From Streptomyces fumanus (GTDB taxonomy: Bacteria > Actinomycetota > Actinomycetes > Streptomycetales > Streptomycetaceae): DNA of 64,000 nucleotides. Below, piece by piece: positions 1 to 8,369 of this stretch; the first letter of the stretch is position 1; each line of letters begins with the position of its first letter. The position numbers and the translations under genes are program-made. The DNA lies in contig NZ_BNBI01000011.1 of NCBI RefSeq assembly GCF_014655295.1, positions 124,001-188,000 of the forward strand, read 5' to 3'. The notes under the pieces were generated by a model that was not told the DNA's origin, ran no database searches, and saw only the letters and a list, made by a program, of their open reading frames with translations.

Positions 1-689
1 GCGCGTTCATGGCGGTCGACGCGGAGGCGGGCACCAGCGGCTACGGCAAGATCAGAATCCTGAAACTGCCGACCAGCACGACCGTCGACGGACCCAAACA
101 GGTCCAGAGCCAGTTCAACTCCGAACAGGACATCGCCGAGTCGATCAGGCTGCTCAGAGGCGGCGACTCGGAGGTCGAGTACGGCAACCTGCTCACCGTG
201 CCGCTCGACGGCGGACTGCTCTACGTCGAACCGGTCTACGTCCGCGGCGGCGGCCTGAAGTACCCGCTGCTGCGCAAGGTGCTGGTCACCTACGGCGGTC
301 AGACGGCCTTCGAGGACACGCTGGACGAGGCCCTCGACAAGGTCTTCGGGGCCGAGGGGGCGACGCCCGAGCCGCCGGACCAGGGCGACGACGGCACCAC
401 CCGGCCGCCGACCTCCAGTGACCCGACGGTCCAGGACGCGCTGGACGACGCCCAGGCAGCCTTCGAGGCCGGCCAGAAGGCCCTGAAGGAGAACGACTGG
501 ACGGCGTACGGCGAGGCCCAGAAGGACCTGGAGGAAGCGCTGCAACGGGCGGAGGACGCCCAGGCGAAGGCCGACCGCGACGCCGCCGGCAAGAACGGCG
601 ACAAGAGCGACGGCAAGAGCGACGGCAAGAGCGGTGACCAGGACGGGGACCAGGCGAGCCCGAGTCCCGATCCCAGCTCCAGCGGCTGA
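1..689 (+). CDS. UPF0182 family membrane protein, C-terminal part (truncated by window start)
   Basis: The reading frame is open from the first bases of the window (codons from base 3), so the gene begins upstream. The visible ~229 residues match the soluble C-terminus of UPF0182 (COG1615) proteins, large actinobacterial membrane proteins of unknown function. The conserved part runs to about residue 115 and includes the YVEPVYVRG block. After it comes an acidic, low-complexity tail rich in Ala, Glu and Lys, ending in an Asp-Gly-Lys-Ser rich stretch typical of the family's variable end. All membrane segments lie outside the window. Family assignment is confident; function is unknown. Confidence 0.85.
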   Translation, partial: AFMAVDAEAGTSGYGKIRILKLPTSTTVDGPKQVQSQFNSEQDIAESIRLLRGGDSEVEYGNLLTVPLDGGLLYVEPVYVRGGGLKYPLLRKVLVTYGGQTAFEDTLDEALDKVFGAEGATPEPPDQGDDGTTRPPTSSDPTVQDALDDAQAAFEAGQKALKENDWTAYGEAQKDLEEALQRAEDAQAKADRDAAGKNGDKSDGKSDGKSGDQDGDQASPSPDPSSSG

Positions 690-741
690 ACCGGCTGGTC
701 AACTGCCCTCCCGCGCCGTGATACGGTGGTGAACACAACGG

Positions 742-815
742 CGCGGGGTGGAGCAGCTCGGTAGCTCGCTGGGCTCATAACCCAGAGGTCGCAGGTTCAA
801 ATCCTGTCCCCGCTA
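742..815 (+). tRNA. tRNA-fMet (CAT), initiator, copy 1
   Basis: A 74-nt cloverleaf without encoded CCA. The anticodon loop is CTCATAA, closed by three G:C pairs (GGG/CCC), which is the initiator hallmark. Position 1 (C) is mismatched with position 72 (T), another initiator feature. A weak -10-like TACGGT lies at 722-727. The sequence is identical to the copy at 3279-3352. Confidence 0.97.
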
Positions 816-824
816 CTGCAAGCG

Positions 825-856
825 AAGGCCCGGATTCCGAAAGGGATCCGGGCCTT
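825..856 (+). terminator. Hairpin terminator after tRNA-fMet copy 1
   Basis: Perfect 11-bp stem, AAGGCCCGGAT paired with ATCCGGGCCTT, 10-nt loop, followed by TTTG. Confidence 0.8.
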
Positions 857-1023
857 TGTGATGTGCGAACGCGTGTACCGACCCAGGTGCTACGGCCCTG
901 CCGCCGACGGGAGTTGGGCGATCTGTGTTTGACTTGTCTCTCTGTGGGCATGTCGACAAAACGCTGAAGTGACCTCACTGACTGCGGTATACCAGGTGTA
1001 CCCAGGCTGCAGGTGGTGCGACG

Positions 1024-2838
1024 ATGGACGTTATGGGGGACAAGGCAACTCTGTACGAGACAGGGCGATTTGCGCAGCCTGCCCGTTCCGCCGTGGCCGG
1101 GGACGAGGCCGACGCGGTGGCGGACGAGGCGGCCGAGGAAGTGCGCCGGCGGCTCGCCGCCGAATCCGGTGACGTCGAGGCGATGAGCGTCCTCGGGTCC
1201 ATGCTGCTGCGCCGCGGCGATCTCGACGGAGCCGAGCCCCATCTGCGCGCCGCCACCGCCGCGGGCGACCGCGCCGCCGCCAACAACCTGGGCGTCCTGC
1301 TGCACCAGCGCGGCTACGCCGACGAGGCCGCCGGATGGTGGCGGATCGCGGCCGTCGCCGGTTCCGCCGCCGCGGCGCACGCGCTCGGACGGCACTTCCG
1401 CGAGCGCGGCGACGAGCCCGCCGCCGAGTACTGGCTGCGCCAGTCCGCCGAACAGGGCCACACCCTGGGCGCCTACGCCCTCGCCGACCTGCTGGAGCAC
1501 CGCGGCGACGCCACGGCCGAGCGCTGGATGCGGGCGGCGGCGGAGCGCGGGCACCGGGAGGCCGCGTACCGGCTGGCCAGAGCCCTGGACAGACGCGCGG
1601 GGACGGCGACCGGCACGGACGCCGAGTCGGCCGCGCACGAGGCCGAGCAGTGGTACCGGCAGGCCGCCGCGCGCGGACACCGGCGGGCCGCGCTGCACCT
1701 CGGGGCGATCCTGGAGAAGCGCGGCGAGCTGAAGGAGGCGGGGCGCTGGTACCTGACCTCCGCCAAGGACGGCGAGACCCGCGCCGCCTGCGCGCTGGGC
1801 TTCCTGCTGCGCGACGCCGGGGACACCGAGAGCGCCGCCGTGTGGTGGCTGCGCGCCGCCCAGGAGGGCGACGGCAACGCGGCCAACGCGCTGGGCGCGC
1901 TGCACGCCGAGCGCGGCGAGACCCAGACCGCCGAACGCTGGTACCGCGCGGCGATGGACGCGGGCGACGACAACGGCGCGTACAACCTCGGGCTGCTCTG
2001 CGCCGAGCAGGGCCGCACCGCCCAGGCCGAGCAGTGGTACCGGCGCGCGGCCTACGCCGGGCACCGCGAGGCCGCCAACGCGCTGGCGATCCTGCTGCTC
2101 CAGGGCGGCGACCGCACCGGCGCCGAGCCCTGGTTCTCCAAGGCCGCCGAGGCGGGCAGCGTCGACGCCGCCTTCAACCTCGGCATCCTGCACGCCGGGC
2201 GCGGCGAGGACGCGGCGGCGCTGCGCTGGTACGAGCGGGCCGCCGCCGCCGGGCACACCGAGGCCGCGCTCCAGGTCGGCATGGCCAGGCTGCGCGACGG
2301 CGACGAGTCGGAGGCCGAGCGGTACCTGCGCTGCGCGGCGGGGGGCGGCAGCGCGGAGGCCGCGTACCGGCTGGCCACCCTGCTCGACGCGCGCCGGCCG
2401 CCGGCGCCCGCGCACGAGCTGGGCGAGCCGGCGCACGAGAAGACCGAGTGCGAGGAGTGGTACGAGCGGGCGGCCACCCAGGGGCACCGCCGGGCCCAGG
2501 TCCGGGTCGGGATGCTCGCCGCCGCGCGGGGCGATGCGGTGGAGGCCGCCCGCTGGTACCGGGCGGCGGCCGAGGCCGGGTCCCGCAACGGCGCGTTCAA
2601 CCTGGGGCTGCTGCTGGCCCGGGAGGGCAGCGAGCCCGAGGCCGCGGTGTGGTGGACCCGCGCCGCCGACGCCGGGCACGGCCGGGCCGCGCTCCGGCTC
2701 GCCCTGGTCTGCGCTCGCCGGGGCGAGCTGGCCGAGGGCCAGCGCTGGGCCGACCGGGCCGCCTCCCTGGGCCCCGCCGAGGTGGCCGGCCGCGCGGCCC
2801 GCCTCCGGGACGCGCTGCGTGAGGAACTGTCGGCGTGA
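1024..2838 (+). CDS. Sel1/TPR-repeat protein
   Basis: 604 residues built almost entirely of tandem Sel1-like (SEL1-type TPR) helical repeats of about 36 residues, recognisable by recurring A-E-x-W-Y/W-R-x-A-A and G-x-x-x-A-A-x-x-L-G patterns from about residue 60 to the end. No catalytic domain, signal peptide or membrane segment is visible, so it is probably a cytoplasmic scaffold. The ATG follows a weak AGGTGG. A -35-like TTGACT (929-934) and the repeated half-sites GGTATACC / GGTGTACC (986-1002) lie upstream and may form a promoter/operator. It is the only gene between the two tRNA-fMet copies. Binding partners cannot be inferred. Confidence 0.85.
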   Translation: MDVMGDKATLYETGRFAQPARSAVAGDEADAVADEAAEEVRRRLAAESGDVEAMSVLGSMLLRRGDLDGAEPHLRAATAAGDRAAANNLGVLLHQRGYADEAAGWWRIAAVAGSAAAAHALGRHFRERGDEPAAEYWLRQSAEQGHTLGAYALADLLEHRGDATAERWMRAAAERGHREAAYRLARALDRRAGTATGTDAESAAHEAEQWYRQAAARGHRRAALHLGAILEKRGELKEAGRWYLTSAKDGETRAACALGFLLRDAGDTESAAVWWLRAAQEGDGNAANALGALHAERGETQTAERWYRAAMDAGDDNGAYNLGLLCAEQGRTAQAEQWYRRAAYAGHREAANALAILLLQGGDRTGAEPWFSKAAEAGSVDAAFNLGILHAGRGEDAAALRWYERAAAAGHTEAALQVGMARLRDGDESEAERYLRCAAGGGSAEAAYRLATLLDARRPPAPAHELGEPAHEKTECEEWYERAATQGHRRAQVRVGMLAAARGDAVEAARWYRAAAEAGSRNGAFNLGLLLAREGSEPEAAVWWTRAADAGHGRAALRLALVCARRGELAEGQRWADRAASLGPAEVAGRAARLRDALREELSA

Positions 2839-2842
2839 CGAG

Positions 2843-3216
2843 CGCCCTGGCCTGCCGGCCGGGGCGCATCGGCCGGGGCGCATCGGCCGGGGCCTGCCGA
2901 CCCCCGGCCCACCGGTCGAGGTCCATCGGCCGAGGCGCGTCGACGGGGCCCTGGGGTCGTGGGCCGTCGGCCGTCGACCCCGGCTCACACGGCCGAGGTC
3001 CATCGGCCGTGGCGCGTCGGCCGGAGTCCTGGGGTCGTGGGCCGTCGGCCGTCGACCCCGGCTCACCCGGTCAAGGTCCATCGGCCGTGGCGCGTCGACC
3101 GGGGCCCCGAGGTCGTGGACCGTGGTCGTCGACCCCGGCTCACGGTCGAGGCCCATGGGCCGTGGCGCGTCGGCCGCCGCCCACCGGCCGCGGCCCGTCG
3201 GGGGCGGAGGCCCGGG
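2843..3216. repeat. Degenerate ~77-bp tandem repeat, about 4 copies
   Basis: The motif GTCCATCGGC begins at 2921 and 2998, and close variants begin at 3076 and 3151 (spacings 77, 78 and 75). Between them the units share GTCGTGGGCCGTCGG and GTCGACCCCGGCTCAC. The array fills the gap between the Sel1 gene and the second tRNA-fMet. Open frames on both strands are by-products of the periodic GC-rich sequence, and I see no gene here. Confidence 0.8.
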
Positions 3217-3278
3217 TGGGGTTCGTGGGAAGGGATTTGCCTCTGCCCGCATCCTTGACGTAACGTTGCATTCATCGC

Positions 3279-3352
3279 CGCGGGGTGGAGCAGCTCGGTA
3301 GCTCGCTGGGCTCATAACCCAGAGGTCGCAGGTTCAAATCCTGTCCCCGCTA
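3279..3352 (+). tRNA. tRNA-fMet (CAT), initiator, copy 2
   Basis: Identical over 74 nt to the copy at 742-815, including the GGG/CCC anticodon-stem pairs and the C1:T72 mismatch; CCA is not encoded. A plausible promoter is TTGCCT (3237-3242) and TAACGT (3261-3266) with an 18-bp spacer. A different hairpin terminator follows, so the two copies are separate transcription units. Confidence 0.97.
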
Positions 3353-3359
3353 CTGAAGG

Positions 3360-3395
3360 CCGAGGGCCGGAATCCGAAAGGGTTCCGGCCCTCGG
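3360..3395 (+). terminator. Hairpin terminator after tRNA-fMet copy 2
   Basis: Perfect 13-bp stem, CCGAGGGCCGGAA with TTCCGGCCCTCGG, around a 10-nt loop. Confidence 0.8.
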
Positions 3396-3424
3396 TGTGT
3401 TGCGGGCACGTCCCGCACGCGAAA

Positions 3425-3454
3425 AGCCCCCGGCGTCCAGGGACACCGGGGGCT
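3425..3454 (-). terminator. Terminator of the Fur-family gene
   Basis: AGCCCCCGG paired with CCGGGGGCT just beyond the stop of the Fur-family gene. On the minus strand the stem is followed by TTTTC. Confidence 0.75.
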
Positions 3455-3465
3455 CGGGTGGCGTA

Positions 3466-3882
3466 CTACGCCGCCGCGCAGTTGGGGCACAGACCGCGGT
3501 AGGTGACCTCGACGTCCGACACCGTGAAGCCGAAGCGCTCCGAGTCGGGGAGGTCGGCCAGCGGATTGCCGCTCGGGTGGACGTCCCGGATCGCCCCGCA
3601 CCGCGCGCACACCAGGTGGTGGTGCGGACGGTGGGCGTTGGGGTCGTACCGCTTGGCGCGCTTGTCCGTGGCGACCTCGAGGACCTCGCCGAGGGTGACC
3701 AGCTCGCCCAGCGTGTTGTAGACCGTCGCTCTGGAGATCTCCGGGAGCTTGGCGACGGCCCGGGCGTGCACCTCGTCGGCCGTCAGATGGACGTGTTCAC
3801 CGTCCAGGACCTCGGCCACGACGCGCCGCTGAGCGGTCATGCGCCATCCGCGTCCACGCAGCCGTTCCAGTAGGTCACTCAT
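3466..3882 (-). CDS. catR: Fur/PerR-family repressor (CatR type)
   Basis: 138 residues, normal for Fur proteins. The N-terminal winged helix contains the family's ISRATVYNTL recognition segment (49-58). The C-terminal half has a histidine-rich stretch (HRPHHH, 84-89) and two CxxC pairs (Cys92/95 and Cys132/135) for a structural zinc. It is divergent from a monofunctional catalase gene, with a Fur-type operator between them. This is the arrangement of S. coelicolor CatR-CatA, where the peroxide-sensing repressor controls the major catalase; the name is inferred from that arrangement. A PerR-like metal-catalysed oxidation switch is likely but cannot be proved from sequence. Confidence 0.85.
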   Translation of the reverse strand: MSDLLERLRGRGWRMTAQRRVVAEVLDGEHVHLTADEVHARAVAKLPEISRATVYNTLGELVTLGEVLEVATDKRAKRYDPNAHRPHHHLVCARCGAIRDVHPSGNPLADLPDSERFGFTVSDVEVTYRGLCPNCAAA

Positions 3883-3943
3883 GCAGTCCAGCCTAACAGG
3901 AGGGGGGACCGAGTCCCGAACAGGTGTGACTTTGGAGCTTTAC

Positions 3944-3971
3944 TTGACTTAGACATTGTCCATTGTAGGAT
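3944..3971 (+). promoter_or_regulatory. Catalase promoter with embedded Fur/PerR-type operator
   Basis: -35 TTGACT (3944-3949) and -10 TAGGAT (3966-3971), 16-bp spacer. Inside the spacer lies the 7-1-7 inverted repeat TTAGACA-T-TGTCCAT (3949-3963), the usual geometry of a Fur-family box, so repressor binding would block RNA polymerase directly. Confidence 0.65.
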
Positions 3972-4027
3972 CGAGCCTGGCATTAGCCAAGCGACAGGTT
4001 TTGCACGGAATGGCGCAGGAGGCCCAC

Positions 4028-5479
4028 GTGACTCAGGGACCGCTCACTACGGAGGCCGGTGCACCGGTAGCCGACAACCAGAACAGTGAGACCGCGGGCG
4101 TCGGTGGCCCCGTGCTCGTCCAGGACCAGCTCCTTCTGGAGAAGCTGGCCCACTTCAACCGTGAGCGCATCCCGGAGCGGGTCGTGCACGCCCGCGGGGC
4201 CGGGGCCTACGGCACCTTCACGGTCACCGCCGATGTCACCAAGTACACCCGCGCCAAGTTCCTCTCCGAGGTCGGCAAGGAGACGGAGGTCTTCCTCCGC
4301 TTCTCGACCGTGGCCGGCAACCTGGGTGCCGCGGACGCCGTCCGCGACCCGCGCGGCTTCGCGGTGAAGTTCTACACCGAGGAGGGCAACTACGACCTCG
4401 TCGGCAACAACACCCCGGTGTTCTTCATCAAGGACGCCATCAAGTTCCCCGACTTCATCCACACCCAGAAGCGCGACCCGTACACGGGCAGCCAGGAGGC
4501 GGACAACGTCTGGGACTTCTGGAGCCTGTCGCCCGAGTCCACCCACCAGGTGACCTGGCTGCACGGCGACCGCGGCATCCCCGCCTCGTACCGCCACATG
4601 GACGGCTTCGGCTCGCACACCTTCCAGTGGAACAACGAGGCCGGCGAGGCGTTCTGGGTCAAGTACCACTTCAAGACGGACCAGGGCATCAAGAACCTGA
4701 CCGCCGAGGAGGCCGAGATCCTCGCGGGCAAGGACCCCGACTCGCACCAGCGCGACCTGCGCGAGGCCATCGAGCGCGGCGACTTCCCGTCCTGGACGGT
4801 CGGCGTGCAGATCATGCCGGTGGCCGAGGCGGCGACCTACCGCTTCAACCCGTTCGACCTGACCAAGGTGTGGCCGCACGCGGACTACCCGATCGTCTGG
4901 TTCGGCAAGCTGGAGCTCAACCGCAACCCGGAGAACATTTTCGCCGAGGTCGAGCAGTCGATCTTCTCCCCGGCGCACTTCGTGCCCGGCATCGGGCCGT
5001 CCCCGGACAAGATGCTCCAGGGCCGTCTCTTCGCGTACGGCGACGCCCACCGCTACCGCGTCGGCATCAACGCCGACCACCTGCCGGTGAACCGGCCGCA
5101 CGCCACCGAGGCGCGCACCCACGCCCGGGACGGCTACCTGTACGACGGCCGCCACAAGGGCGCGAAGAACTACGAGCCGAACAGCTTCGGCGGCCCCTTC
5201 CAGACGGACCGCCCGCTGTGGCAGCCGGTCGCGGTCACCGGTGTCACCGGTGAGACCGAGGCGCCGGTGCACGCCGAGGACAACGACTTCGTCCAGGCCG
5301 GCAACCTCTACCGGCTGATGACGGAGGACGAGAAGGAGCGCCTGATCAACAACCTGGCGGGCTCCATCTCCAAGGTCTCGCGCGAGGACATCATCGAGCG
5401 CGCGATCAACAACTTCCGCCAGGCGGACGTCGACTTCGGCAAGCGGCTGGAGGCCGCGGTCCAGGCCCTGCGCGGCTGA
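4028..5479 (+). CDS. catA: Monofunctional haem catalase
   Basis: Disproportionates H2O2. 483 residues from the GTG at 4028, chosen because AGGAGG ends 5 nt before it; in-frame starts at 3956 and 4010 lack such a site. Small-subunit (clade 3) catalase features are present: the distal histidine His54 in RVVHARG, the VGNNTPVFF stretch with the distal asparagine, and the haem-ligand tyrosine Tyr337 in RLFAYGDAHRYR. The length fits the approximately 480-residue clade. It is transcribed away from the Fur-family gene and should be derepressed by peroxide through the operator at 3949-3963. The symbol follows the S. coelicolor CatR-CatA pair. Confidence 0.93.
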   Translation: MTQGPLTTEAGAPVADNQNSETAGVGGPVLVQDQLLLEKLAHFNRERIPERVVHARGAGAYGTFTVTADVTKYTRAKFLSEVGKETEVFLRFSTVAGNLGAADAVRDPRGFAVKFYTEEGNYDLVGNNTPVFFIKDAIKFPDFIHTQKRDPYTGSQEADNVWDFWSLSPESTHQVTWLHGDRGIPASYRHMDGFGSHTFQWNNEAGEAFWVKYHFKTDQGIKNLTAEEAEILAGKDPDSHQRDLREAIERGDFPSWTVGVQIMPVAEAATYRFNPFDLTKVWPHADYPIVWFGKLELNRNPENIFAEVEQSIFSPAHFVPGIGPSPDKMLQGRLFAYGDAHRYRVGINADHLPVNRPHATEARTHARDGYLYDGRHKGAKNYEPNSFGGPFQTDRPLWQPVAVTGVTGETEAPVHAEDNDFVQAGNLYRLMTEDEKERLINNLAGSISKVSREDIIERAINNFRQADVDFGKRLEAAVQALRG

Positions 5480-5509
5480 CCACCAGCACTGGATCGCTTG
5501 TCGTAGCGG

Positions 5510-5547
5510 CGGGCCGGGCTCCTCGTTCACCCGAGGGGTCCGGCCCG
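5510..5547. terminator. Bidirectional terminator between catalase and CBS genes
   Basis: Interrupted stem: CGGGCCGG...CCGGCCCG, plus inner CCTCG/CGAGG, between convergent genes. Confidence 0.65.
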
Positions 5548-5557
5548 TTCCGTCTGC

Positions 5558-5944
5558 TCAGACGGGGACGCGGGCCGGGACCCAGCAGCGGATGATGTCG
5601 CGGACCGAGACGATGCCGGCCGGTTCGCCGCCGTCCAGGACGATGAGGTGGCGGAAGCCGCCGTGCGCCATCGCCCGCGCGGCCTCCTCCAGGGTCCACG
5701 CCGGGCTGGCGAAGACGACGTCCCCGGTGGTGTGGGCGTGGGTGCGTTCGGCGTCCGGGTCCTGGCCGCGGCCGACGGATTCCAGGACGTCGCGTTCGGT
5801 GAGGATGCCGATGCCGCCGGCGTCGGGGTCGTACACCACCGCCGCGCCGACCCGGCGCGCGGCCATCAGGGAAGCCGCCTGGCGGAGGGTGTGGTCGGGG
5901 CCGACGGTCAGGACGACCGTGGTCATGGCGTCGCGGACGAGCAT
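5558..5944 (-). CDS. Two-CBS-domain protein
   Basis: 128 residues that are essentially one CBS pair: CBS1 at about 1-58 (starting VRDAMTT and ending with GILTERDVL) and CBS2 at about 68-128 (ending GIVSVRDIIR). Such stand-alone pairs bind adenosine nucleotides and act as energy or redox sensors, but the ligand and partner are unknown here. The start is the ATG at 5944, preceded on the minus strand by AGGAGGTG. It lies downstream of hisN on the same strand with a 140-bp gap containing the direct repeat TTCACAAG, so co-transcription is uncertain. Confidence 0.85.
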   Translation of the reverse strand: MLVRDAMTTVVLTVGPDHTLRQAASLMAARRVGAAVVYDPDAGGIGILTERDVLESVGRGQDPDAERTHAHTTGDVVFASPAWTLEEAARAMAHGGFRHLIVLDGGEPAGIVSVRDIIRCWVPARVPV

Positions 5945-6084
5945 GGGGAGCCACCTCCTGGTGATCCATGGGACTGGTGCATGGATTCACAAGTTCACAA
6001 GTGGGGGGACTCTCAGAGTGGCAGGCGCGGCGGAGGCCAACAAGAGGGCGTCGCGCGACGGTCGTCCCAGTTGCCCCGTCCGTC

Positions 6085-6885
6085 TCAGTAGCGCTGGTTG
6101 AGATAGCCCAGCAGTTCGTCGTGGAGCAGTCCGTTCGACGCGGCCGCGTTGCCGCTGTGCGGGCCGGGGCGGCCGTCGAGGCCGGTGAAGGTGCCGCCGG
6201 CCTCCGTGACGACGATCGCGTTGGCCGCCATGTCCCACAGGGACAGCTCCGGTTCGGCGCACAGGTCGACCGCGCCCTCGGCGACCATCATGTACGGCCA
6301 GAAGTCACCGTACGCGCGCGTGCGCCAGACCTCGCGGGTGAGGTCCAGGAAGCCGTCCAGGCGGCCCTGCTCCTCCCAGCCGGTGAGCGAGGAGTACGCG
6401 AAGGAGGCGTCGGAGATCCGCGAGACGCGGGAGACCTGGAGGCGGGAGGCCGAGGTCAGGCTGCGTCCGGAGAAGGCGCCGTGGCCCTTGGCGGCCCACC
6501 AGCGGCGGCCCAGCGCGGGGGCGGAGACCACGCCGACGACGGGCTGGTAGCCGCCCTCGCCGGCCTCCATCAGGGCGATGAGGGTGGCCCAGACGGGGAC
6601 GCCGCGGACGTAGTTCTTGGTGCCGTCGATCGGGTCGACGACCCAGCGGCGGGGGCCGGTGCCCTCGACGCCGTACTCCTCGCCGAGGACGGCGTCGCGG
6701 GGGCGGGCGCGGGCGAGGTGTCCGCGGATCAGTTCCTCGGCGGCCTTGTCGGCCTCGCTCACGGGGGTGAGGTCCGGCTTGGTCTCGACCTTGAGGTCGA
6801 GGGCCTTGAAGCGGTCCATCGTCGTGGCGTCGGCGGCGTCCGCGAGGACGTGGGCTAGGCGGAGGTCGTCGAGGTAGTCGGGCAT
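6085..6885 (-). CDS. hisN: Histidinol-phosphate phosphatase (inositol monophosphatase fold)
   Basis: 266 residues. Inositol-monophosphatase superfamily motifs are clear: the metal-binding glutamate in LGEEYG, the DPIDGTKNY motif, and the C-terminal WDMAAN motif. In Streptomyces the member at this position was shown to be HisN, which dephosphorylates L-histidinol phosphate in histidine biosynthesis, and the assignment here rests on synteny as well as family. The start is the ATG at 6885. The reading frame stays open far upstream only because the next 400 bp is GC-rich repetitive DNA. An inositol or 3'-phosphoadenosine phosphatase role cannot be excluded from sequence alone. Confidence 0.8.
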   Translation of the reverse strand: MPDYLDDLRLAHVLADAADATTMDRFKALDLKVETKPDLTPVSEADKAAEELIRGHLARARPRDAVLGEEYGVEGTGPRRWVVDPIDGTKNYVRGVPVWATLIALMEAGEGGYQPVVGVVSAPALGRRWWAAKGHGAFSGRSLTSASRLQVSRVSRISDASFAYSSLTGWEEQGRLDGFLDLTREVWRTRAYGDFWPYMMVAEGAVDLCAEPELSLWDMAANAIVVTEAGGTFTGLDGRPGPHSGNAAASNGLLHDELLGYLNQRY

Positions 6886-7249
6886 GTACGTCACCGTATC
6901 GGCCGGGGGAGTGGGCGGGCCAGCAGGGGCGTTGCGCGGGGCGGGTCGGTGGGGCGGGGGGCGTTGCGGGGCCCGGTGTCGTGCGGGGCGGGTCGGTGGG
7001 GCGGGGGCGTTGTGCGCCCCGGCGGTGCAGGGTGCGGGTCGGCGGGGCCGAGGCGGGGGCGTTGCGCAGCCCGGCGTCGCGGGGTGCCGCCTGCGCCCAC
7101 CCGTGCCGCCCCAGCGGCACGACTGCCCGCAGACGGCGGCGTGACTGCCCGCAGGCTGCGGCGCGGGACTGCCCGCAGGCGGCGGCGCACGACTGCCCGC
7201 AGGCGGCGGCGCACGATTGCCCGCAGGCTGCGTGGCCGTGCGGTGGGTA
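6886..7249. repeat. GC-rich repetitive intergenic region with five ~24-bp units
   Basis: No gene is supported in this gap. The 7121-7238 part holds five direct units beginning GACTGCCCGCAG or GATTGCCCGCAG at 7121, 7143, 7167, 7191 and 7215 (periods 22, 24, 24, 24). The 6905-7080 part is strongly G-rich on the plus strand with two copies of a GCGGGGCGGGTCGGTGGGGC motif about 45 bp apart, which could form G-quadruplexes. Confidence 0.75.
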
Positions 7250-7307
7250 TTGACAGCGTTCGTGGGCGCGTCAAATCTGTGCGCAGAGTTGCTCCCCGAG
7301 GGAGGCG

Positions 7308-7922
7308 ATGATGCCTGCAGCGCGGGAATCCCTGCTCGACGCCGCCTATGCGGCACTGGCGCGGCGGCCGTGGTCGGCGGTGCGGATGGTGGACGTCGCC
7401 GCGTCCGCCGGGGTGTCACGGCAGACGCTCTACAACGAGTTCGGCAGCAAGGAGGGACTCGCCCGCGCCCTCGTCCGCAGGGAGGCGGACGCCTATCTGG
7501 CCGGCGTCGAACGCGCCCTGGCCGGCGCCGGGGACCCCCGGGAGCGGCTCACCGCGACCGCCGAGTGGACCACGTCGGCGGCCCGCGGGAACGTCCTGGT
7601 CCGCGCCCTGCTCACCGGCTGCTGGGGTGCCCGGCTGCCCGCGCCGGCGCTGACCGCGGTGCCGTCCTCCGCCGCGGTCCCGGCGCAGCGCCGGGCGGAC
7701 GGCCCGCTGCCCGCACCCGGCGACCTGGTGGCCCTGGTCCGCGACCGCGCCGTGGCGGCGCTCGCCGCGCCCGGCGTCCCCCGGGCGGACACCGCCGAGC
7801 TGGCCCGCTCCTGCGAGCTGGCCGTCCGCCTCGCCCTGTCCTGCGTCACCGCGCCGCCGCCGGGCGAGGGCGGTGTCGCCGATCTCGTACGCACCGCGCT
7901 GGCGCGGCAGCCGGCGCCGTAG
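7308..7922 (+). CDS. TetR-family regulator
   Basis: 204 residues. The N-terminal TetR helix-turn-helix (about 8-55) includes VAASAGVSRQTLYNEFGSKEGL; the ligand-binding C-terminal half is divergent. GGGAGG precedes tandem ATG codons at 7308 and 7311. A promoter candidate is TTGACA (7250-7255) with AAATCT (7273-7278) 17 bp downstream. It converges, with only 13 bp between, on a small multidrug resistance transporter gene. A regulator-efflux pair is plausible but the transporter is not in the same transcript. Confidence 0.85.
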   Translation: MMPAARESLLDAAYAALARRPWSAVRMVDVAASAGVSRQTLYNEFGSKEGLARALVRREADAYLAGVERALAGAGDPRERLTATAEWTTSAARGNVLVRALLTGCWGARLPAPALTAVPSSAAVPAQRRADGPLPAPGDLVALVRDRAVAALAAPGVPRADTAELARSCELAVRLALSCVTAPPPGEGGVADLVRTALARQPAP

Positions 7923-7935
7923 CGGGCGGCGGGGG

Positions 7936-8259
7936 TCAGTGGGCCGAGCCGGAGAGCTGGAGGCCGATGACGCCGAGGATGACCAGGCTGATCGAGACGA
8001 TCTTCAGCGTGGAGACCAGGTCACCGAGGAAGATCATGCCGTAGATGGCGGTGCCGGCCGCGCCGATGCCGGTCCACACCGCGTACGCGGGGCCCACGTC
8101 GAGCTTCTTCAGGGAGAGGGTCAGCAGACCGAAGCTGCCCAGCGCGAACGCGGCGAACGCGATCGTCGGCCACAGCCGGGTGAAGCCGTGCGACAGCTTC
8201 AGGCACACCGCGAAGCCGGTCTCCAGCAGTCCGGCCACTATCACCAGCAGCCACGCCAT
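7936..8259 (-). CDS. SMR-family multidrug/guanidinium efflux transporter (EmrE/SugE type)
   Basis: 107 residues with four predicted membrane helices, the size of SMR proteins. The membrane glutamate in the first helix (AGLLETGFAVCLK, residue about 13) is the conserved proton/substrate site, and the WTGIGAAGTAIYG stretch matches helix 3. Small cationic drugs or guanidinium are family substrates; the exact one cannot be read from sequence. The ATG at 8259 is preceded on the minus strand by GGGAGGACG. The next gene downstream is the convergent TetR gene. Confidence 0.9.
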   Translation of the reverse strand: MAWLLVIVAGLLETGFAVCLKLSHGFTRLWPTIAFAAFALGSFGLLTLSLKKLDVGPAYAVWTGIGAAGTAIYGMIFLGDLVSTLKIVSISLVILGVIGLQLSGSAH

Positions 8260-8369
8260 CCGTCGTCCTCCCGTAGTCCCCGGTACCGTGACCGCTTTTG
8301 CGCAGGCTTGAATCCGGCTTGGTGCGATTATGCACTTACCGGCCCCCGGGGAGCCGGACAACGCGAGGG

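Noticed and set aside
775..3315. 846-codon minus-strand frame across the Sel1 gene, the 77-bp repeats and both tRNA genes
   Set aside because: Shadow of GC-rich codon bias and repeats; no domain, and it runs antisense through two tRNAs.
3983..5530. 515-codon frame antisense to the catalase gene
   Set aside because: Exact shadow of a well-conserved gene; no recognisable domain.
7121..7238. CRISPR-like array
   Set aside because: The units are contiguous 22-24-bp repeats without unique spacers, and no cas genes are present.
6886..7419. N-terminal extension of hisN by 178 codons
   Set aside because: Encoded by low-complexity repeats (Pro/Ala/Arg); the family N-terminus begins at the ATG at 6885.
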